Below are positions 7,800 to 20,170 of a stretch of 64,000 nucleotides of DNA, piece by piece. The DNA is taken from assembly GCF_014200755.1 (NCBI RefSeq), contig NZ_JACHCM010000001.1:582270-646269 (forward strand). Reading direction: 5' to 3'. The DNA comes from Rhodanobacter sp. ANJX3 (GTDB lineage Bacteria; Pseudomonadota; Gammaproteobacteria; Xanthomonadales; Rhodanobacteraceae). The notes beneath the pieces are model-generated. The model worked only from the letters and a program-made list of their open reading frames with translations, was not told where the DNA came from and did not search any database. Position 1 is the first letter of the stretch; every line of letters begins with the position of its first letter. Both the position numbers and the translations under genes were made by a program.

Positions 7800-10364
7800 A
7801 TGAGTCTTCGCGACTACCAGCGCAAACGCGACTTCACCAAGACATCCGAGCCCCGTGCCGACGCAGCGAAGAACAACGCAAGTCGCGCGATTTTTGTGGT
7901 GCAGCTTCATCACGCCAGCAGCCGCCACTTCGATTTCCGGCTGCAGGTGGGCGATACGTTGAAAAGCTGGGCGGTGCCGAAGGGCCCGAGCTTCGATCCC
8001 TCGGTCAAACGGCTCGCTGTCGAAGTCGAGGATCACCCCATCGCCTACGCCGATTTTCAGGGCGACATCGCCGAAGGTTACGGCAAAGGTCATGTCGATC
8101 AGTTCGACAAGGGCGTGTGGTCGACCCAGGGCGACCCCGAAGCCCAGCTGCAAAAAGGCCATCTCGAGTTCGAGCTGTTCGGCCAGCGACTCAAGGGCCG
8201 CTGGCACCTGATTCGCAGCGGTCGCAAGGAGCGCCAGCCGTCGTGGTTTCTCGTCAAGGCCAAGGACGCTTTCGCTGCGGATATCGACGCCGACGATCTA
8301 CTCGACGCGACCATGAAGGCAAGCACGCTGAAGGCAGCGAAAACGACGATGTCCAAAGCGGCTGCGAAAAAATCAGTGGCAAAAAAAAAGGCCGTGCCCA
8401 AGCCGAAAGCCGCGGCACGATCAACGCTGGCCAAGTTCGCTGCCGCCCTCCCCGGCGCCATCAGGTCGCCACCGAACGCCGACTTCTTCAAGCCGCAGCT
8501 GACCAAGCTGCGTGAGCATCCGCCCACGGGCAGCGAATGGATTCACGAGGTCAAATGGGACGGCTACCGGATTCTCACCACCATCGCCGATGGCAAAGTG
8601 CACCTGTGGTCGCGCAACGGCCTGCCGTGGAATGACCGGCTGCCGGAAATCGTCCAAGCGATCGAAGCGCTGGGGCTATCCTCCGCGCACTTCGATGGCG
8701 AGCTGATCGCACTCGATGAAAAAAGCCACAGCGATTTCAACGGGCTGCAGAAAACCTTGTCCGGCGATGCGCAGAAGCCGCTCGCGTACATGCTGTTCGA
8801 TCTGCCCTACTTCGAAGGCACGGACCTGACACGCGCTACGCTGAGCGATCGCAAGGCGCTGCTCAAGCGTGTCCTTGCCCACGCTTCGCATCCCTTAGCC
8901 TTCAGCAGCCACAGCGTCGGCAACGGCGAAGCGGCCTTGGCGATGGCCAACAAGCAAAAGCTCGAGGGCATCGTTTCCAAACGCGCGAACAGCGGGTACC
9001 GCTCCGGCCGCAGCGACGATTGGCTGAAAATCAAACGGCTGGAGAGCGACGAGTTCGCCGTGGTGGGCTATACCGAGCCCAAGGGCAGCCGCACCGGTTT
9101 CGGTTCGCTCCTGCTGGCAAGACCCGATCCCGACACCGCGCGCGGCTGGATCTATGTGGGTCGCGTCGGCACAGGCTTTACCGACACACAGCTAGGCGAT
9201 CTGACGCGATCGCTGGCGACCGGCGGCGCGAAAAAACCGCCGATGCCGCTGGCAGCCATCGATCCGCAGCTGCGGGGCGCGCTGTGGATCAAACCCCGCG
9301 TGGTGGCCGAGGTGTTTTATCGCGGCATCGGCAATCACACTCTGCTGCGCCAAACCAGTCTCAAAACGCTGCGCCCGGACAAAGCGCCTGCCGATCTGCG
9401 CGATTCCGATCGCGATGCTTCGGCGACATCCACGCCACGTAAAACAGGTAAAAAGACAGCCGCCAAAAATCCAACCGATGCCATCGCCATCACGCATCCC
9501 GATCGCGTCGTTTACGCCGATGAAGCGATCACCAAACAGGACGTCGTCGATTACTACGCCAAGGTGATGGACTGGTTTCTTCCCGGCGTGCTTAACCGAC
9601 CGACCTCGGTAATCCGCTGCCCCGAAGGCACGGCCAAAGCCTGCTTTTTTCAGAAGCACCTGATTCAGGGCCTGCACCGCGTGGGCACGGCCAAGCTGAA
9701 AGAGGAGTCCGGCGCCCAAGCGATTTACATCTATCCGGAAAACGCCACGTCGATCATCGAACTGGTGCAGTTCGGCGCGCTGGAGTTTCACCCGTGGGGA
9801 ACCACCGTAGCCGATGCGGATCGTGCCGATCGCATCGTGTTCGATCTCGATCCCGGGCCGAACGTATTCTGGGATCGCGTGGTTGCCGCAGCGCGCCTGG
9901 TGCGAAAGCTGCTTGCTCAGATGGGGCTCGAGTCGTTGGTACGTACCACCGGCGGCAAGGGATTGCATGTGCTGGTGCCGCTGAAACCGAGCTGCGCATG
10001 GGCGACGGTGCGGGCATTTGCCGAGGCATTCGCCAACAGCCTGGCCGGGGCGCATCCGCTGGAGTTCGTCGCCACCGCGACCAAGACCCAACGCGGTGGG
10101 AAAATCTACGTCGATTACCTGCGCAACGGTCGCGGCGCCACCAGCGTGGCGTCCTACTCGCTGCGCGCCCGGACCGGTGCGCCGGTAGCCACGCCTCTGC
10201 GCTGGGAAGAACTGGGCAAGATCAAAAGCGGCGCGGCGTTTACGATCAAGACCATCCCGATACGGCTGGCCAAATTGCGCAGCGATCCGTGGAAGGCGCT
10301 GACGACGATCAAGCAGGACCTGCCCGCAGTCCTGAAACATTTGGCGAAGTCGCGAAAAAAATAG
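7800..10364 (+). CDS. ligD: ATP-dependent DNA ligase D (phosphoesterase-ligase-polymerase)
   Basis: An 854-residue multifunctional NHEJ enzyme. Order: 3'-phosphoesterase (residues about 30-180, HHASSRHFDFRL with His37, His43, Asp45); Lys/Ala-rich linker (about 185-215); ATP-dependent ligase with the nucleotidyl-lysine Lys252 in HEVKWDGYR and motif IVSKR; OB fold; then primase-polymerase (from about residue 560, HPDRVVYADEAITKQDVVDYY, catalytic FDLDPG). The start at 7800 has GGAG five bases upstream. It is convergent with ku, seven bases from its stop, so the two make the full bacterial end-joining pair. Length and domain order match Pseudomonas-type LigD. Confidence 0.95.
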   Translation: MSLRDYQRKRDFTKTSEPRADAAKNNASRAIFVVQLHHASSRHFDFRLQVGDTLKSWAVPKGPSFDPSVKRLAVEVEDHPIAYADFQGDIAEGYGKGHVDQFDKGVWSTQGDPEAQLQKGHLEFELFGQRLKGRWHLIRSGRKERQPSWFLVKAKDAFAADIDADDLLDATMKASTLKAAKTTMSKAAAKKSVAKKKAVPKPKAAARSTLAKFAAALPGAIRSPPNADFFKPQLTKLREHPPTGSEWIHEVKWDGYRILTTIADGKVHLWSRNGLPWNDRLPEIVQAIEALGLSSAHFDGELIALDEKSHSDFNGLQKTLSGDAQKPLAYMLFDLPYFEGTDLTRATLSDRKALLKRVLAHASHPLAFSSHSVGNGEAALAMANKQKLEGIVSKRANSGYRSGRSDDWLKIKRLESDEFAVVGYTEPKGSRTGFGSLLLARPDPDTARGWIYVGRVGTGFTDTQLGDLTRSLATGGAKKPPMPLAAIDPQLRGALWIKPRVVAEVFYRGIGNHTLLRQTSLKTLRPDKAPADLRDSDRDASATSTPRKTGKKTAAKNPTDAIAITHPDRVVYADEAITKQDVVDYYAKVMDWFLPGVLNRPTSVIRCPEGTAKACFFQKHLIQGLHRVGTAKLKEESGAQAIYIYPENATSIIELVQFGALEFHPWGTTVADADRADRIVFDLDPGPNVFWDRVVAAARLVRKLLAQMGLESLVRTTGGKGLHVLVPLKPSCAWATVRAFAEAFANSLAGAHPLEFVATATKTQRGGKIYVDYLRNGRGATSVASYSLRARTGAPVATPLRWEELGKIKSGAAFTIKTIPIRLAKLRSDPWKALTTIKQDLPAVLKHLAKSRKK

Positions 10365-10371
10365 CTGGTCA

Positions 10372-11307
10372 TCAGCCGGCCTTTCGCACGACCTTCATGG
10401 TGATTTTTTTGGCAGCCTTCTTCGCAGGCGAAGCTTTCTTCGTGGCCTTTTTTGCAGCGGGTTTGGCGGCGCTCGTGCCATGCTTTTTGGCCGGCGTACG
10501 CTTGTTGGAGGCCAGGCTTTTTTCCAGCAGCGCCATGAAGTCCACTACATTGGTGGACGTATTCTCCGACGCGTCGTCGGCCTCGGCATCGTCACTGGCC
10601 GGCGTCACCAGGCCTTTGGACTTCATCCGTTTGGCGATCACCTTCTGCAGCCGCTCGCGAAATTCGTCGCGAAAATCACCCGGCTTCCATTCGCCCGACA
10701 TCGACTCGATCAGCTTCTCTGCCATGTCGAGCTCCTTCGGCGCGATTCGATACTTCGATACGTTGCCTTCCGGAATCGTGTATTCCGACACATCGACCAG
10801 CTCTTGCGGAAAACGCAGAATCATCAGCACCAGCGCGTGGTCTTTCGGCATCACTGCAGACAGGTATTCACGCGTGCGTATGACCACGCGTGCGATGCCG
10901 ATCTTGCCGGTGCGCTTCAGCGTCTCGCGCAGCAGCACATAGCCTTTCTCGGCTTTCTTGCCCGGCACGAGGATATACGGCTTTTCGTAATACTCCGGGC
11001 CGATGGAATCGGCATCCACGAAGGCCTCCACTTCCACCGTTTCGCGCCCTTCGGAGGCGGCGGATTTCAGATCGTCCTTTTCCAGCACCACGTAGCTGCC
11101 CTTCTTGTATTCGAAGGCTTTGACGATGTCTTTCCACGGCACTTCGTCGCCGGTTTCCGCGTTGACCCGCTCGTAGCGAATCGGGGTTTTGCTGCGGCTG
11201 TCGAGCATTCGAAAATGCAGGTCGACCGAACGCGAGCCGGTCATCAGCGAGACCGGCACATTCAACAGTCCAAACGACAAAGTACCAGTCCAGATAGGAC
11301 GCGCCAT
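10372..11307 (-). CDS. ku: Ku protein of bacterial non-homologous end joining
   Basis: A 311-residue protein starting MARPIWTGTLSFGLLNVPVSL, the typical bacterial Ku beginning. The core continues with KTPIRYERVNAETGDEVPW, PYILVPGKKAEKGYVLLRE and GIARVVIRTREYL. The C-terminus (about 270-311) is a Lys/Ala-rich basic tail of the kind that helps DNA binding. The start is supported by GGAGA seven bases upstream. Ku threads onto DNA ends and recruits LigD, whose gene is tail-to-tail with it. Confidence 0.95.
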   Translation of the reverse strand: MARPIWTGTLSFGLLNVPVSLMTGSRSVDLHFRMLDSRSKTPIRYERVNAETGDEVPWKDIVKAFEYKKGSYVVLEKDDLKSAASEGRETVEVEAFVDADSIGPEYYEKPYILVPGKKAEKGYVLLRETLKRTGKIGIARVVIRTREYLSAVMPKDHALVLMILRFPQELVDVSEYTIPEGNVSKYRIAPKELDMAEKLIESMSGEWKPGDFRDEFRERLQKVIAKRMKSKGLVTPASDDAEADDASENTSTNVVDFMALLEKSLASNKRTPAKKHGTSAAKPAAKKATKKASPAKKAAKKITMKVVRKAG

Positions 11308-11383
11308 GGCCGATCTCCGCATGATGTCCTACGAGTTAAAGGACAAGCGCGTGAACCGGCTGTGACATGCGCACGCCACGCTA

Positions 11384-11414
11384 CCGGCTACTCGTCGAAG
11401 CGGCCAGTAGCCGG
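11384..11414. repeat. Inverted repeat downstream of the OYE gene
   Basis: CCGGCTACT (11384-11392) and AGTAGCCGG (11406-11414) pair perfectly over 9 bp with a 13-base loop, 20 bases beyond the stop of the minus-strand reductase gene. No T tract follows in either direction, so it may be a stabilising hairpin or a weak terminator. Confidence 0.5.
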
Positions 11415-11434
11415 GAGTGAGGCGAACCGAAGGT

Positions 11435-12529
11435 TCAGGCCGAGTAGCGCTCCAGCCAGTGCGCGTAGGGCGCTGGCAACGTCCATGACGGGCGCTCGAT
11501 GCCCAGCGCGAGCGCAGCCTTGTACGGCCAGTGCGGATCGGCCAGATGCGCGCGGCCGATCATCACCAGATCGAGCTGGTTGTTCTGAACCGCGGCCTGC
11601 GTCAGCTCCGGCGTGCCGAAGCCCCACGCCGACGACACCGGCAGGCCGGCTTCGCGACGCACTCGCTCGGCGATTGGCGCCAGTAGGGCCGGCGCCCACG
11701 GAATTTTGGCCGACGGCGTGGAGAAGCCGATGCTGACGCTGAGCATGTCCAATCCGCGCTGCTTCAGACCCTTGGTCAGCTCGATCGACTCGGCCAGGGT
11801 CTCTTCGTCGCGCCCGTCGTACTCGATCACGCCGAAGCGCGCCGTCAACGGCAGATGTTCGGGCCACACTTCCCGCACGGCGGCCAGGGTTTCCAGCAGA
11901 AAGCGGCTGCGGTTTTCCAGGCTGCCGCCGTAGATATCGTCGCGCTGATTGGAGTGCGTCGAGAAGAAGCTCTGGCCCAGATAACCATGGGCGAAATGCA
12001 GTTCCAACCATTCAAAGCCGGCGTCGCGCGCGCGCTTGGCCGCCGCCACGAAATCGGCGCGCACGCGCGCAATATCATCCAGCGTCATCGCCTTGGGAAC
12101 CTTCGGCAGGTTGGCGCCGAAGGCGATCGCCGACGGGGCGATCGTGTCCCAGCCACGCGCGTCGTCGGCCGCGATGTGATCGTCGCCTTCCCAGGGCCGG
12201 TTGGCGCTGGCCTTGCGACCGGCATGGGCAATCTGGATGCCGGGCACGGCGCCGGCTGCCTTGATCGCCTGCACGACGGGTACGAATGCCTGCGCCTGCG
12301 CGTCGTTCCAGATGCCGGTGCATCCCGGGGTGATACGCCCCTCGGGCGAGACCGCCGTGGCCTCGACGATCAACAGGCCGGCGCCGCCGCGCGCCAGGCC
12401 GGCCAGATGCACATGGTGCCAATCGTTGATCAACCCGTCCTCGGCCGAGTACTGGCACATGGGCGGCACGGCGATGCGATTGCGCAAGGTGACATCTTTC
12501 AGCTTGAACGGTTCGAACAGTGAAGGCAT
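11435..12529 (-). CDS. Old-yellow-enzyme NADH:flavin oxidoreductase, YqjM type
   Basis: A 364-residue FMN-dependent ene-reductase with a TIM barrel. The YqjM-type signature is RNRIAVPPMCQYS, with Cys25 (redox tuning) and Tyr27; IQIAHAGRKAS gives the substrate-binding His pair; FEWLELHFAHGYLGQSFFS, LTARFGVIEYDG and LDLVMIGRAHLADPHWPY complete the barrel. Such enzymes reduce activated double bonds of electrophiles. I chose the ATG at 12529; an upstream TTG (12553) lies inside a palindrome. It is divergent from an ArsR-type regulator, and the shared region carries a candidate operator. Confidence 0.92.
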   Translation of the reverse strand: MPSLFEPFKLKDVTLRNRIAVPPMCQYSAEDGLINDWHHVHLAGLARGGAGLLIVEATAVSPEGRITPGCTGIWNDAQAQAFVPVVQAIKAAGAVPGIQIAHAGRKASANRPWEGDDHIAADDARGWDTIAPSAIAFGANLPKVPKAMTLDDIARVRADFVAAAKRARDAGFEWLELHFAHGYLGQSFFSTHSNQRDDIYGGSLENRSRFLLETLAAVREVWPEHLPLTARFGVIEYDGRDEETLAESIELTKGLKQRGLDMLSVSIGFSTPSAKIPWAPALLAPIAERVRREAGLPVSSAWGFGTPELTQAAVQNNQLDLVMIGRAHLADPHWPYKAALALGIERPSWTLPAPYAHWLERYSA

Positions 12530-12554
12530 GGGAGTTTCCGATTCAGTTACCAAT

Positions 12555-12578
12555 GTTCGATAATAGTCGAACTATCGA
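12555..12578. promoter_or_regulatory. Palindromic operator between OYE and ArsR genes
   Basis: GTTCGATAATAGTCGAAC (12555-12572) is a perfect 6+6+6 inverted repeat. A second overlapping pair is TCGATA (12557-12562) with TATCGA (12573-12578). It lies 26 bases upstream of the reductase ATG and about 30 bases upstream of the ArsR ATG, so one bound repressor could control both genes. Confidence 0.65.
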
Positions 12579-12608
12579 GCGATCGTCAAAAGACGTACCA
12601 TTTGCCGC

Positions 12609-12950
12609 ATGCGCCCGTACAAACATCCCAATGCCGATGAATTAACGCTGGAGCGCATTTTTCATGCGCTCAGCGATCCCGCGCGGCTGGAGATCGTTCG
12701 CCACCTCGCGCGCGTGGAAGCCGCCACCTGTGGCGAACTCGACGGCGGCCGGCCCAAGTCGAGCATGTCGCACCATTTCCGTATCCTGCGCGATGCCGGT
12801 CTGGTGCACACGCGCGCCGCCGGCACCGTGCACCAGAACACGCTGCGCGCCAGCGAACTCAATGCGCGTTTTCCAGGCCTGCTCGAGGCGATTCTCGCGC
12901 AGGCGTCGGACGGCGGCTCTCCGGCCGAAGAACAAAAGGCTACGCATTGA
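12609..12950 (+). CDS. ArsR/SmtB-family transcriptional regulator
   Basis: A 113-residue winged-helix protein. LERIFHALSDPARLEIVRHLA, then GELDGGRPKSSMSHHFRILRDAGLVHTRAAGTVHQNTLR, is the ArsR pattern with the recognition helix at SSMSHHFRILRDAG. Only one Cys (in ATCGEL) is present, so the classic metal sites (CxC) are missing. A redox or electrophile signal would fit the divergent ene-reductase (inference). The interval after it, 12951-13158, shows no gene. Confidence 0.88.
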   Translation: MRPYKHPNADELTLERIFHALSDPARLEIVRHLARVEAATCGELDGGRPKSSMSHHFRILRDAGLVHTRAAGTVHQNTLRASELNARFPGLLEAILAQASDGGSPAEEQKATH

Positions 12951-13158
12951 CACCCTGCTGGCAACGCACGTTGGCGAATGAGACTGAGCTTTCGCGCGCT
13001 GTCTTCCGATAACTGTCCTCGGTTGAGCGCCAGATGGCGGTTATCTGCCTTGGCGGTCGCGACAAGCTCGAACCACCATTGCAGGCGATCCGATGCGCGC
13101 GCGTCGTGGCAGGCGCAATGGGCGCGCCTTCTTGGTAAAGCTCGAACGTTGACAGGCG

Positions 13159-13199
13159 ATAGTTGTTAATCAACAATAGTTGTATGAATACAACTATTG
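13159..13199. promoter_or_regulatory. MarR-type double operator over the MFS start codon
   Basis: CAATAGTTGTAT (13174-13185) and ATACAACTATTG (13188-13199) form a perfect 12+2+12 palindrome that covers the start codon ATG at 13184. Directly upstream, ATAGTTGT recurs at 13159-13166, with an imperfect partner (CAACAAT). Two adjacent dimer sites with the same half site are therefore likely. A MarR gene is coupled to the end of the exporter gene, so autoregulation is the simple reading. Confidence 0.75.
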
Positions 13200-14626
13200 G
13201 CGACGCCCGACGGGCCAACAGCCACCCCAATCTCATTCTCGGTATCTGCTGCCTGAGCCTGCTGATGGTCGCCATGGACGCCACCATCGTCAACGTGGCG
13301 CTGCCTTCGATCCGGCACGATCTCGCCGCGTCGGTATCGGGGCTGCAGTGGGTTATCGACGCTTACACCATGGTGGTCGCCAGCCTGCTGATGCTGGCCG
13401 GCTCGATGGCCGACCGCTTCGGGCGCCGCCGCGTGTTCCAGCTGGGCATGGCGCTGTTCATGCTGGGCTCGCTGCTGTGCAGCGTGGCGCCGAACATCCA
13501 CGGCTTGGTCGCGTTTCGCATCGTGCAGGCGCTCGGCGCCACGATGCTCAATCCGGTCGCCATGTCGATCATCGCCAACACCTTTACCGAACCGAAACAG
13601 CGCGCACGAGCCATCGGCGTGTGGGGTGCCGTCGCCGGTGTGTCGATGGCGCTGGGTCCGGTGATCGGCGGCGCGCTCACCGAAAGCGTCGGCTGGCGCT
13701 CGATCTTCTGGGTGAACCTGCCTATCGGCGCCGCGGCGATGCTACTGGCCGCTCGCTATATTCCCGAGTCCAAGGCGCCGCGGGCGCGGCGCGTCGATCC
13801 GGTGGGACAGTTGTTGGTGCTCGTCATTCTGGCCTCGGTGACGTACGCGGTGATCGAGGGCCCGCATGACGGCTGGGGCTCGACCACGATCATCGGCCTG
13901 TTCGCCGCCGCCGCGCTTTCGCTGATCGCACTGCTGGTTTACGAACCGCGTCGCCACGAGCCGCTGATCGACGTGCGGTTCTTCCGCAGCGCGCCCTTCA
14001 GCAGCGCCACCCTGATCGCGATTTGCAGTTTCTCGGCGTTCTCCGGCTTCCTCTTTCTCAATGCGCTGTACCTGCAGGAAGTACGTGGCCTGTCGGCCTT
14101 CCATACCGGCTTGTGCACCTTGCCGCTGGCACTGGCGACGATTCTCTGCTCGCCGCTTTCCGGGCGGCTGGTCGGCACCTACGGCACGCGGCCTTCGCTA
14201 CTGGCCTCGGGCACCGCAACGGTCGTCAGCGCACTGATGATGACGCAGCTGACGGCGACCACACCGCTGCCCTTTCTGCTGCTGACGTACGTGATCTTCG
14301 GCATCGGCTTCGGCATGGTGAATGCGCCGATCACCAATACCGCCGTATCCGGCATGCCCAAGGCACAAGCCGGACTGGCCGCCGCGGTCGCATCCACCAG
14401 CCGGCAGATCGGTGCCTCCCTCGGCGTTGCGTTGGCCGGTACCATCCTCGCCGGACACGTGCATAACGGTTTTGCCGAAGCGTCGCATCCGTTCTGGTGG
14501 ATGATCACCGGCGGCGGGGTAACTGTGCTCTTTCTCGCGTGGCTGTCCAATACGTCCTGGGCAAAAGACACCACCCGCCACGCCGCGCATCTGCTGGAAG
14601 AGGCACCGACCGGAGCGGCAGCATGA
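13184..14626 (+). CDS. MFS drug exporter, DHA2 (EmrB/QacA) family
   Basis: A 480-residue protein with about 14 hydrophobic helices. The first helix has LLMVAMDATIVNVALPSI (motif D1 of DHA2 pumps). Motif A is GSMADRFGRRRVF, and motif C is GAVAGVSMALGPVIGG. It is a proton-driven inner-membrane multidrug exporter by family. The ATG at 13184 sits in the middle of a palindrome and has no clear ribosome site; the TTG at 13163 is an alternative. ATGA coupling to the MarR gene shows a two-gene operon. Confidence 0.92.
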   Translation: MNTTIGDARRANSHPNLILGICCLSLLMVAMDATIVNVALPSIRHDLAASVSGLQWVIDAYTMVVASLLMLAGSMADRFGRRRVFQLGMALFMLGSLLCSVAPNIHGLVAFRIVQALGATMLNPVAMSIIANTFTEPKQRARAIGVWGAVAGVSMALGPVIGGALTESVGWRSIFWVNLPIGAAAMLLAARYIPESKAPRARRVDPVGQLLVLVILASVTYAVIEGPHDGWGSTTIIGLFAAAALSLIALLVYEPRRHEPLIDVRFFRSAPFSSATLIAICSFSAFSGFLFLNALYLQEVRGLSAFHTGLCTLPLALATILCSPLSGRLVGTYGTRPSLLASGTATVVSALMMTQLTATTPLPFLLLTYVIFGIGFGMVNAPITNTAVSGMPKAQAGLAAAVASTSRQIGASLGVALAGTILAGHVHNGFAEASHPFWWMITGGGVTVLFLAWLSNTSWAKDTTRHAAHLLEEAPTGAAA

Positions 14627-15063
14627 CCGCGCCGGCCCAACGCAGCAACGAAGCGGACCAACTCTGGCAGATGATGGTCGGCTTGGTCTGGGAAACCCGC
14701 GGCGAATGGCGTCGAAAAGTCAGCGAAGTCACCGGCCTGCCCTTCAGCCGCACGCGCGTGCTGCGGCGACTGTTCGATGCACCGATGACACTGACCCAGC
14801 TGGCCGAGGCGACCGGTAGCGATGCGCCCGCCACCACCGTCGCGGTCAACGATCTGGAAACGCGCGGCCTGGTCGAACGCTACCCGCATCCGGAAAACAA
14901 GCGCGCCAAGCTGGTATCACTCACCGGCGCAGGCAAGCAGATGATCGACTTGGTCCGACGCACCGTGCGCGACGATGCCCCGCCGGGCGTGCACGATCTG
15001 TCCAAAACCGATCTGGCCCATCTGCGCCGTATCCTGGAGCGCATCGATCGCGCAGCGCGCTGA
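14623..15063 (+). CDS. MarR-family transcriptional regulator
   Basis: A 146-residue winged-helix regulator. The DNA-binding core is MTLTQLAEATGSDAPATTVAVNDLETRGLVERYPHPENKRAKLVSLTGAGKQ, with the wing motif NKRAK. It has no cysteine, so a ligand rather than thiol oxidation is the likely inducer. It starts in ATGA with the exporter stop. The palindrome at the exporter start is its probable target. The interval 15064-15339 shows no gene. Confidence 0.9.
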   Translation: MTAPAQRSNEADQLWQMMVGLVWETRGEWRRKVSEVTGLPFSRTRVLRRLFDAPMTLTQLAEATGSDAPATTVAVNDLETRGLVERYPHPENKRAKLVSLTGAGKQMIDLVRRTVRDDAPPGVHDLSKTDLAHLRRILERIDRAAR

Positions 15064-15339
15064 CCACTGGGTAAAAAATGTTTCATCAAACGCGTTGTGT
15101 GCCGCTGCGTATCGGACCAAACACGACAAGTGACTGATACACAAAAGGTAAATTTGAATACGCGTCGTAATAACTGCCGATACACCTGTCATATTTCGAG
15201 GTTTCCTGCGGATAGGCCGCGCGCGCTTGTTGCACTAAGAAATTAAAGAAACGGCCCACGCTACTATTCCGGTCTTCAGTGAACCATACGCTGCGCACAG
15301 GCTATACGCCGCGCGAGTGATCGACGGACCAAGACGCCT

Positions 15340-18546
<3,207 letters not shown>

Positions 18547-18557
18547 GATACCGACCC

Positions 18558-19757
18558 ATGCCCGATCATTCCAGCTCACCACTTCGCCAGCCGCCGGGTT
18601 CGACGCACCGCGCACGGCTGGTGCTCATCATTCTGGCGCTGATACTCGTCGTGCTCGCCGTCTACGGCATCGTCGAGCGGCTGCACGCGCATCACCAACT
18701 CGCCGACGAAACCAACCGCGACGCCACGCCGACAGTCGCTGTACTCACACCGAAGGCGGCACCGGGCGATCAAACGGTGAGCCTGCCCGGCACGGTATCG
18801 TCCTGGCAGGACGCGCAGATCTACGCACGCACCACCGGCTACGTCGCCAAGTGGTACGTCGACATCGGTACCAAGGTGAAGAAAGGTCAGCGGCTGGCCG
18901 ACCTCGATACGCCCGACGTCGACAATCAGCTCAGCCAAGGTCAGGCGCAGATGCGCAGCGATGAGGCGAACGCCAAGTTTGCGCAGGTGACCGCCACGCG
19001 CTACGACCAGCTGGTCGCGACCGGATTGGTCGCCAAGCAGACCGGCGATCAGTACGACTCGCAGGCGCGCGCTAGCCTCGCCACCGTCGAGGCGGATCGT
19101 TCGAACGTCGCCCGACTGGAAAACATGGAACAGTTCAAATACATCAACGCGCCGTTCGACGGGGTCATCACCCAGCGCAACCTCGACGTCGGCGCACTGG
19201 TCGACGCCGGCTCCACCGGTAGCAACCTGTTCGTGATTGCCGACACGTCGAAGCTGCGCGTCTTCGTCAACGTGCCGGAAATCTACGCCGGCAGCGTGCA
19301 CGTAGGGATGCCCGTGCAAGTGTCGGTCAGCAGCTTTGGCGACAAGCCGGTCACCGGCACGGTAGCGCGCACCGCCGACGCACTGGATGCGAACAGCCGA
19401 ACGCTACGCACCGAAATCGACCTGGACAACGCCGACCAGTCGCTCGTCGCTGGCGTCTACGCCAACGTCAAACTCGGCGTCTCAAGCGCCACACATAACG
19501 TGATCATCCCGGCCAATACCCTGCTCTTCCGCAGCGAAGGCCTGCGCGTGGCCCTGGTCGACGCGCAGAACCACATCCATCTGCAGCCCGTCACCATCGG
19601 AAGAGACTTCGGCAGCACGGTGGAAATCACCGAAGGCATCGATGCCCAATCACGCATTGTGCTGAGCCCGCCGGATTCGCTGTATGAAGGCGAACAAGTG
19701 GATATCGCCAAGGATGGAAAAAGTGCAGATGATGCAAGAAAGAAAGAAGCCCACTGA
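18558..19757 (+). CDS. RND periplasmic adaptor (membrane-fusion protein)
   Basis: A 399-residue HlyD/AcrA-type adaptor. One N-terminal membrane anchor at about residues 20-38 (ARLVLIILALILVVLAVYG). Lipoyl/barrel-sandwich halves are near AQIYARTTGYVAKWYVDIGTKVKKGQRLADLDTP and YINAPFDGVITQRNLDVGALVDAG, with an alpha hairpin between them and a beta-barrel after. There is no lipobox, so it is held by the anchor. It links the preceding permease to an outer-membrane channel. The following interval, 19758-19978, shows no gene. Confidence 0.92.
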   Translation: MPDHSSSPLRQPPGSTHRARLVLIILALILVVLAVYGIVERLHAHHQLADETNRDATPTVAVLTPKAAPGDQTVSLPGTVSSWQDAQIYARTTGYVAKWYVDIGTKVKKGQRLADLDTPDVDNQLSQGQAQMRSDEANAKFAQVTATRYDQLVATGLVAKQTGDQYDSQARASLATVEADRSNVARLENMEQFKYINAPFDGVITQRNLDVGALVDAGSTGSNLFVIADTSKLRVFVNVPEIYAGSVHVGMPVQVSVSSFGDKPVTGTVARTADALDANSRTLRTEIDLDNADQSLVAGVYANVKLGVSSATHNVIIPANTLLFRSEGLRVALVDAQNHIHLQPVTIGRDFGSTVEITEGIDAQSRIVLSPPDSLYEGEQVDIAKDGKSADDARKKEAH

Positions 19758-19978
19758 TGGCGCCGATCCCCAGCAGCGTCGCGTGGAGTTTTGGATGAAT
19801 CCTCCGTCGACGACTTTCAACCAGACAACGACAGTAGGGCGTCGCACTTGAGCTGGTAAGTCACTGGGCATGCATTCGAAAACCGATCTGGCCCAGCCAA
19901 TTTTACGATGCCTCATTCCTGGCGATCGACGATGCTAGACCAGTCGACGGGCGGCTGGAAAGCTGACCAATTAATCGC

Positions 19979-20170
19979 CTAGCGCACGAGATAAAACTTT
20001 TTTCGTGCCTGAGGCGACTGCCACGCCTGCAGCTGCTCCCGAGATTCGGCCATCACCAGCTCCGCCACCAGGTCGGTGGCGTCGGCCCGATTGTCGAATC
20101 GCATGATGGGTTCCTGTTCATCGGTATCGAACACGATGAAGCCTTTACGTGCTGGTCGGATTTCAAGCAT
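19979..20170 (-). CDS. Small hypothetical protein
   Basis: A 63-residue acidic protein, MLEIRPARKGFIVFDTDEQEP at the start, without signal peptide or membrane segment. I did not recognise the family. The ATG at 20170 gives a compact protein; the frame stays open to 20242 but with unlikely sequence. It stands alone on the minus strand at the border between backbone and accessory DNA. Confidence 0.5.
   Translation of the reverse strand: MLEIRPARKGFIVFDTDEQEPIMRFDNRADATDLVAELVMAESREQLQAWQSPQARKKFYLVR

Noticed and set aside
9192..10340. Long antisense and overlapping frames in ligD and ku
   Set aside because: Both genes are fully explained in the sense frames with catalytic motifs; the others are codon-bias shadows.
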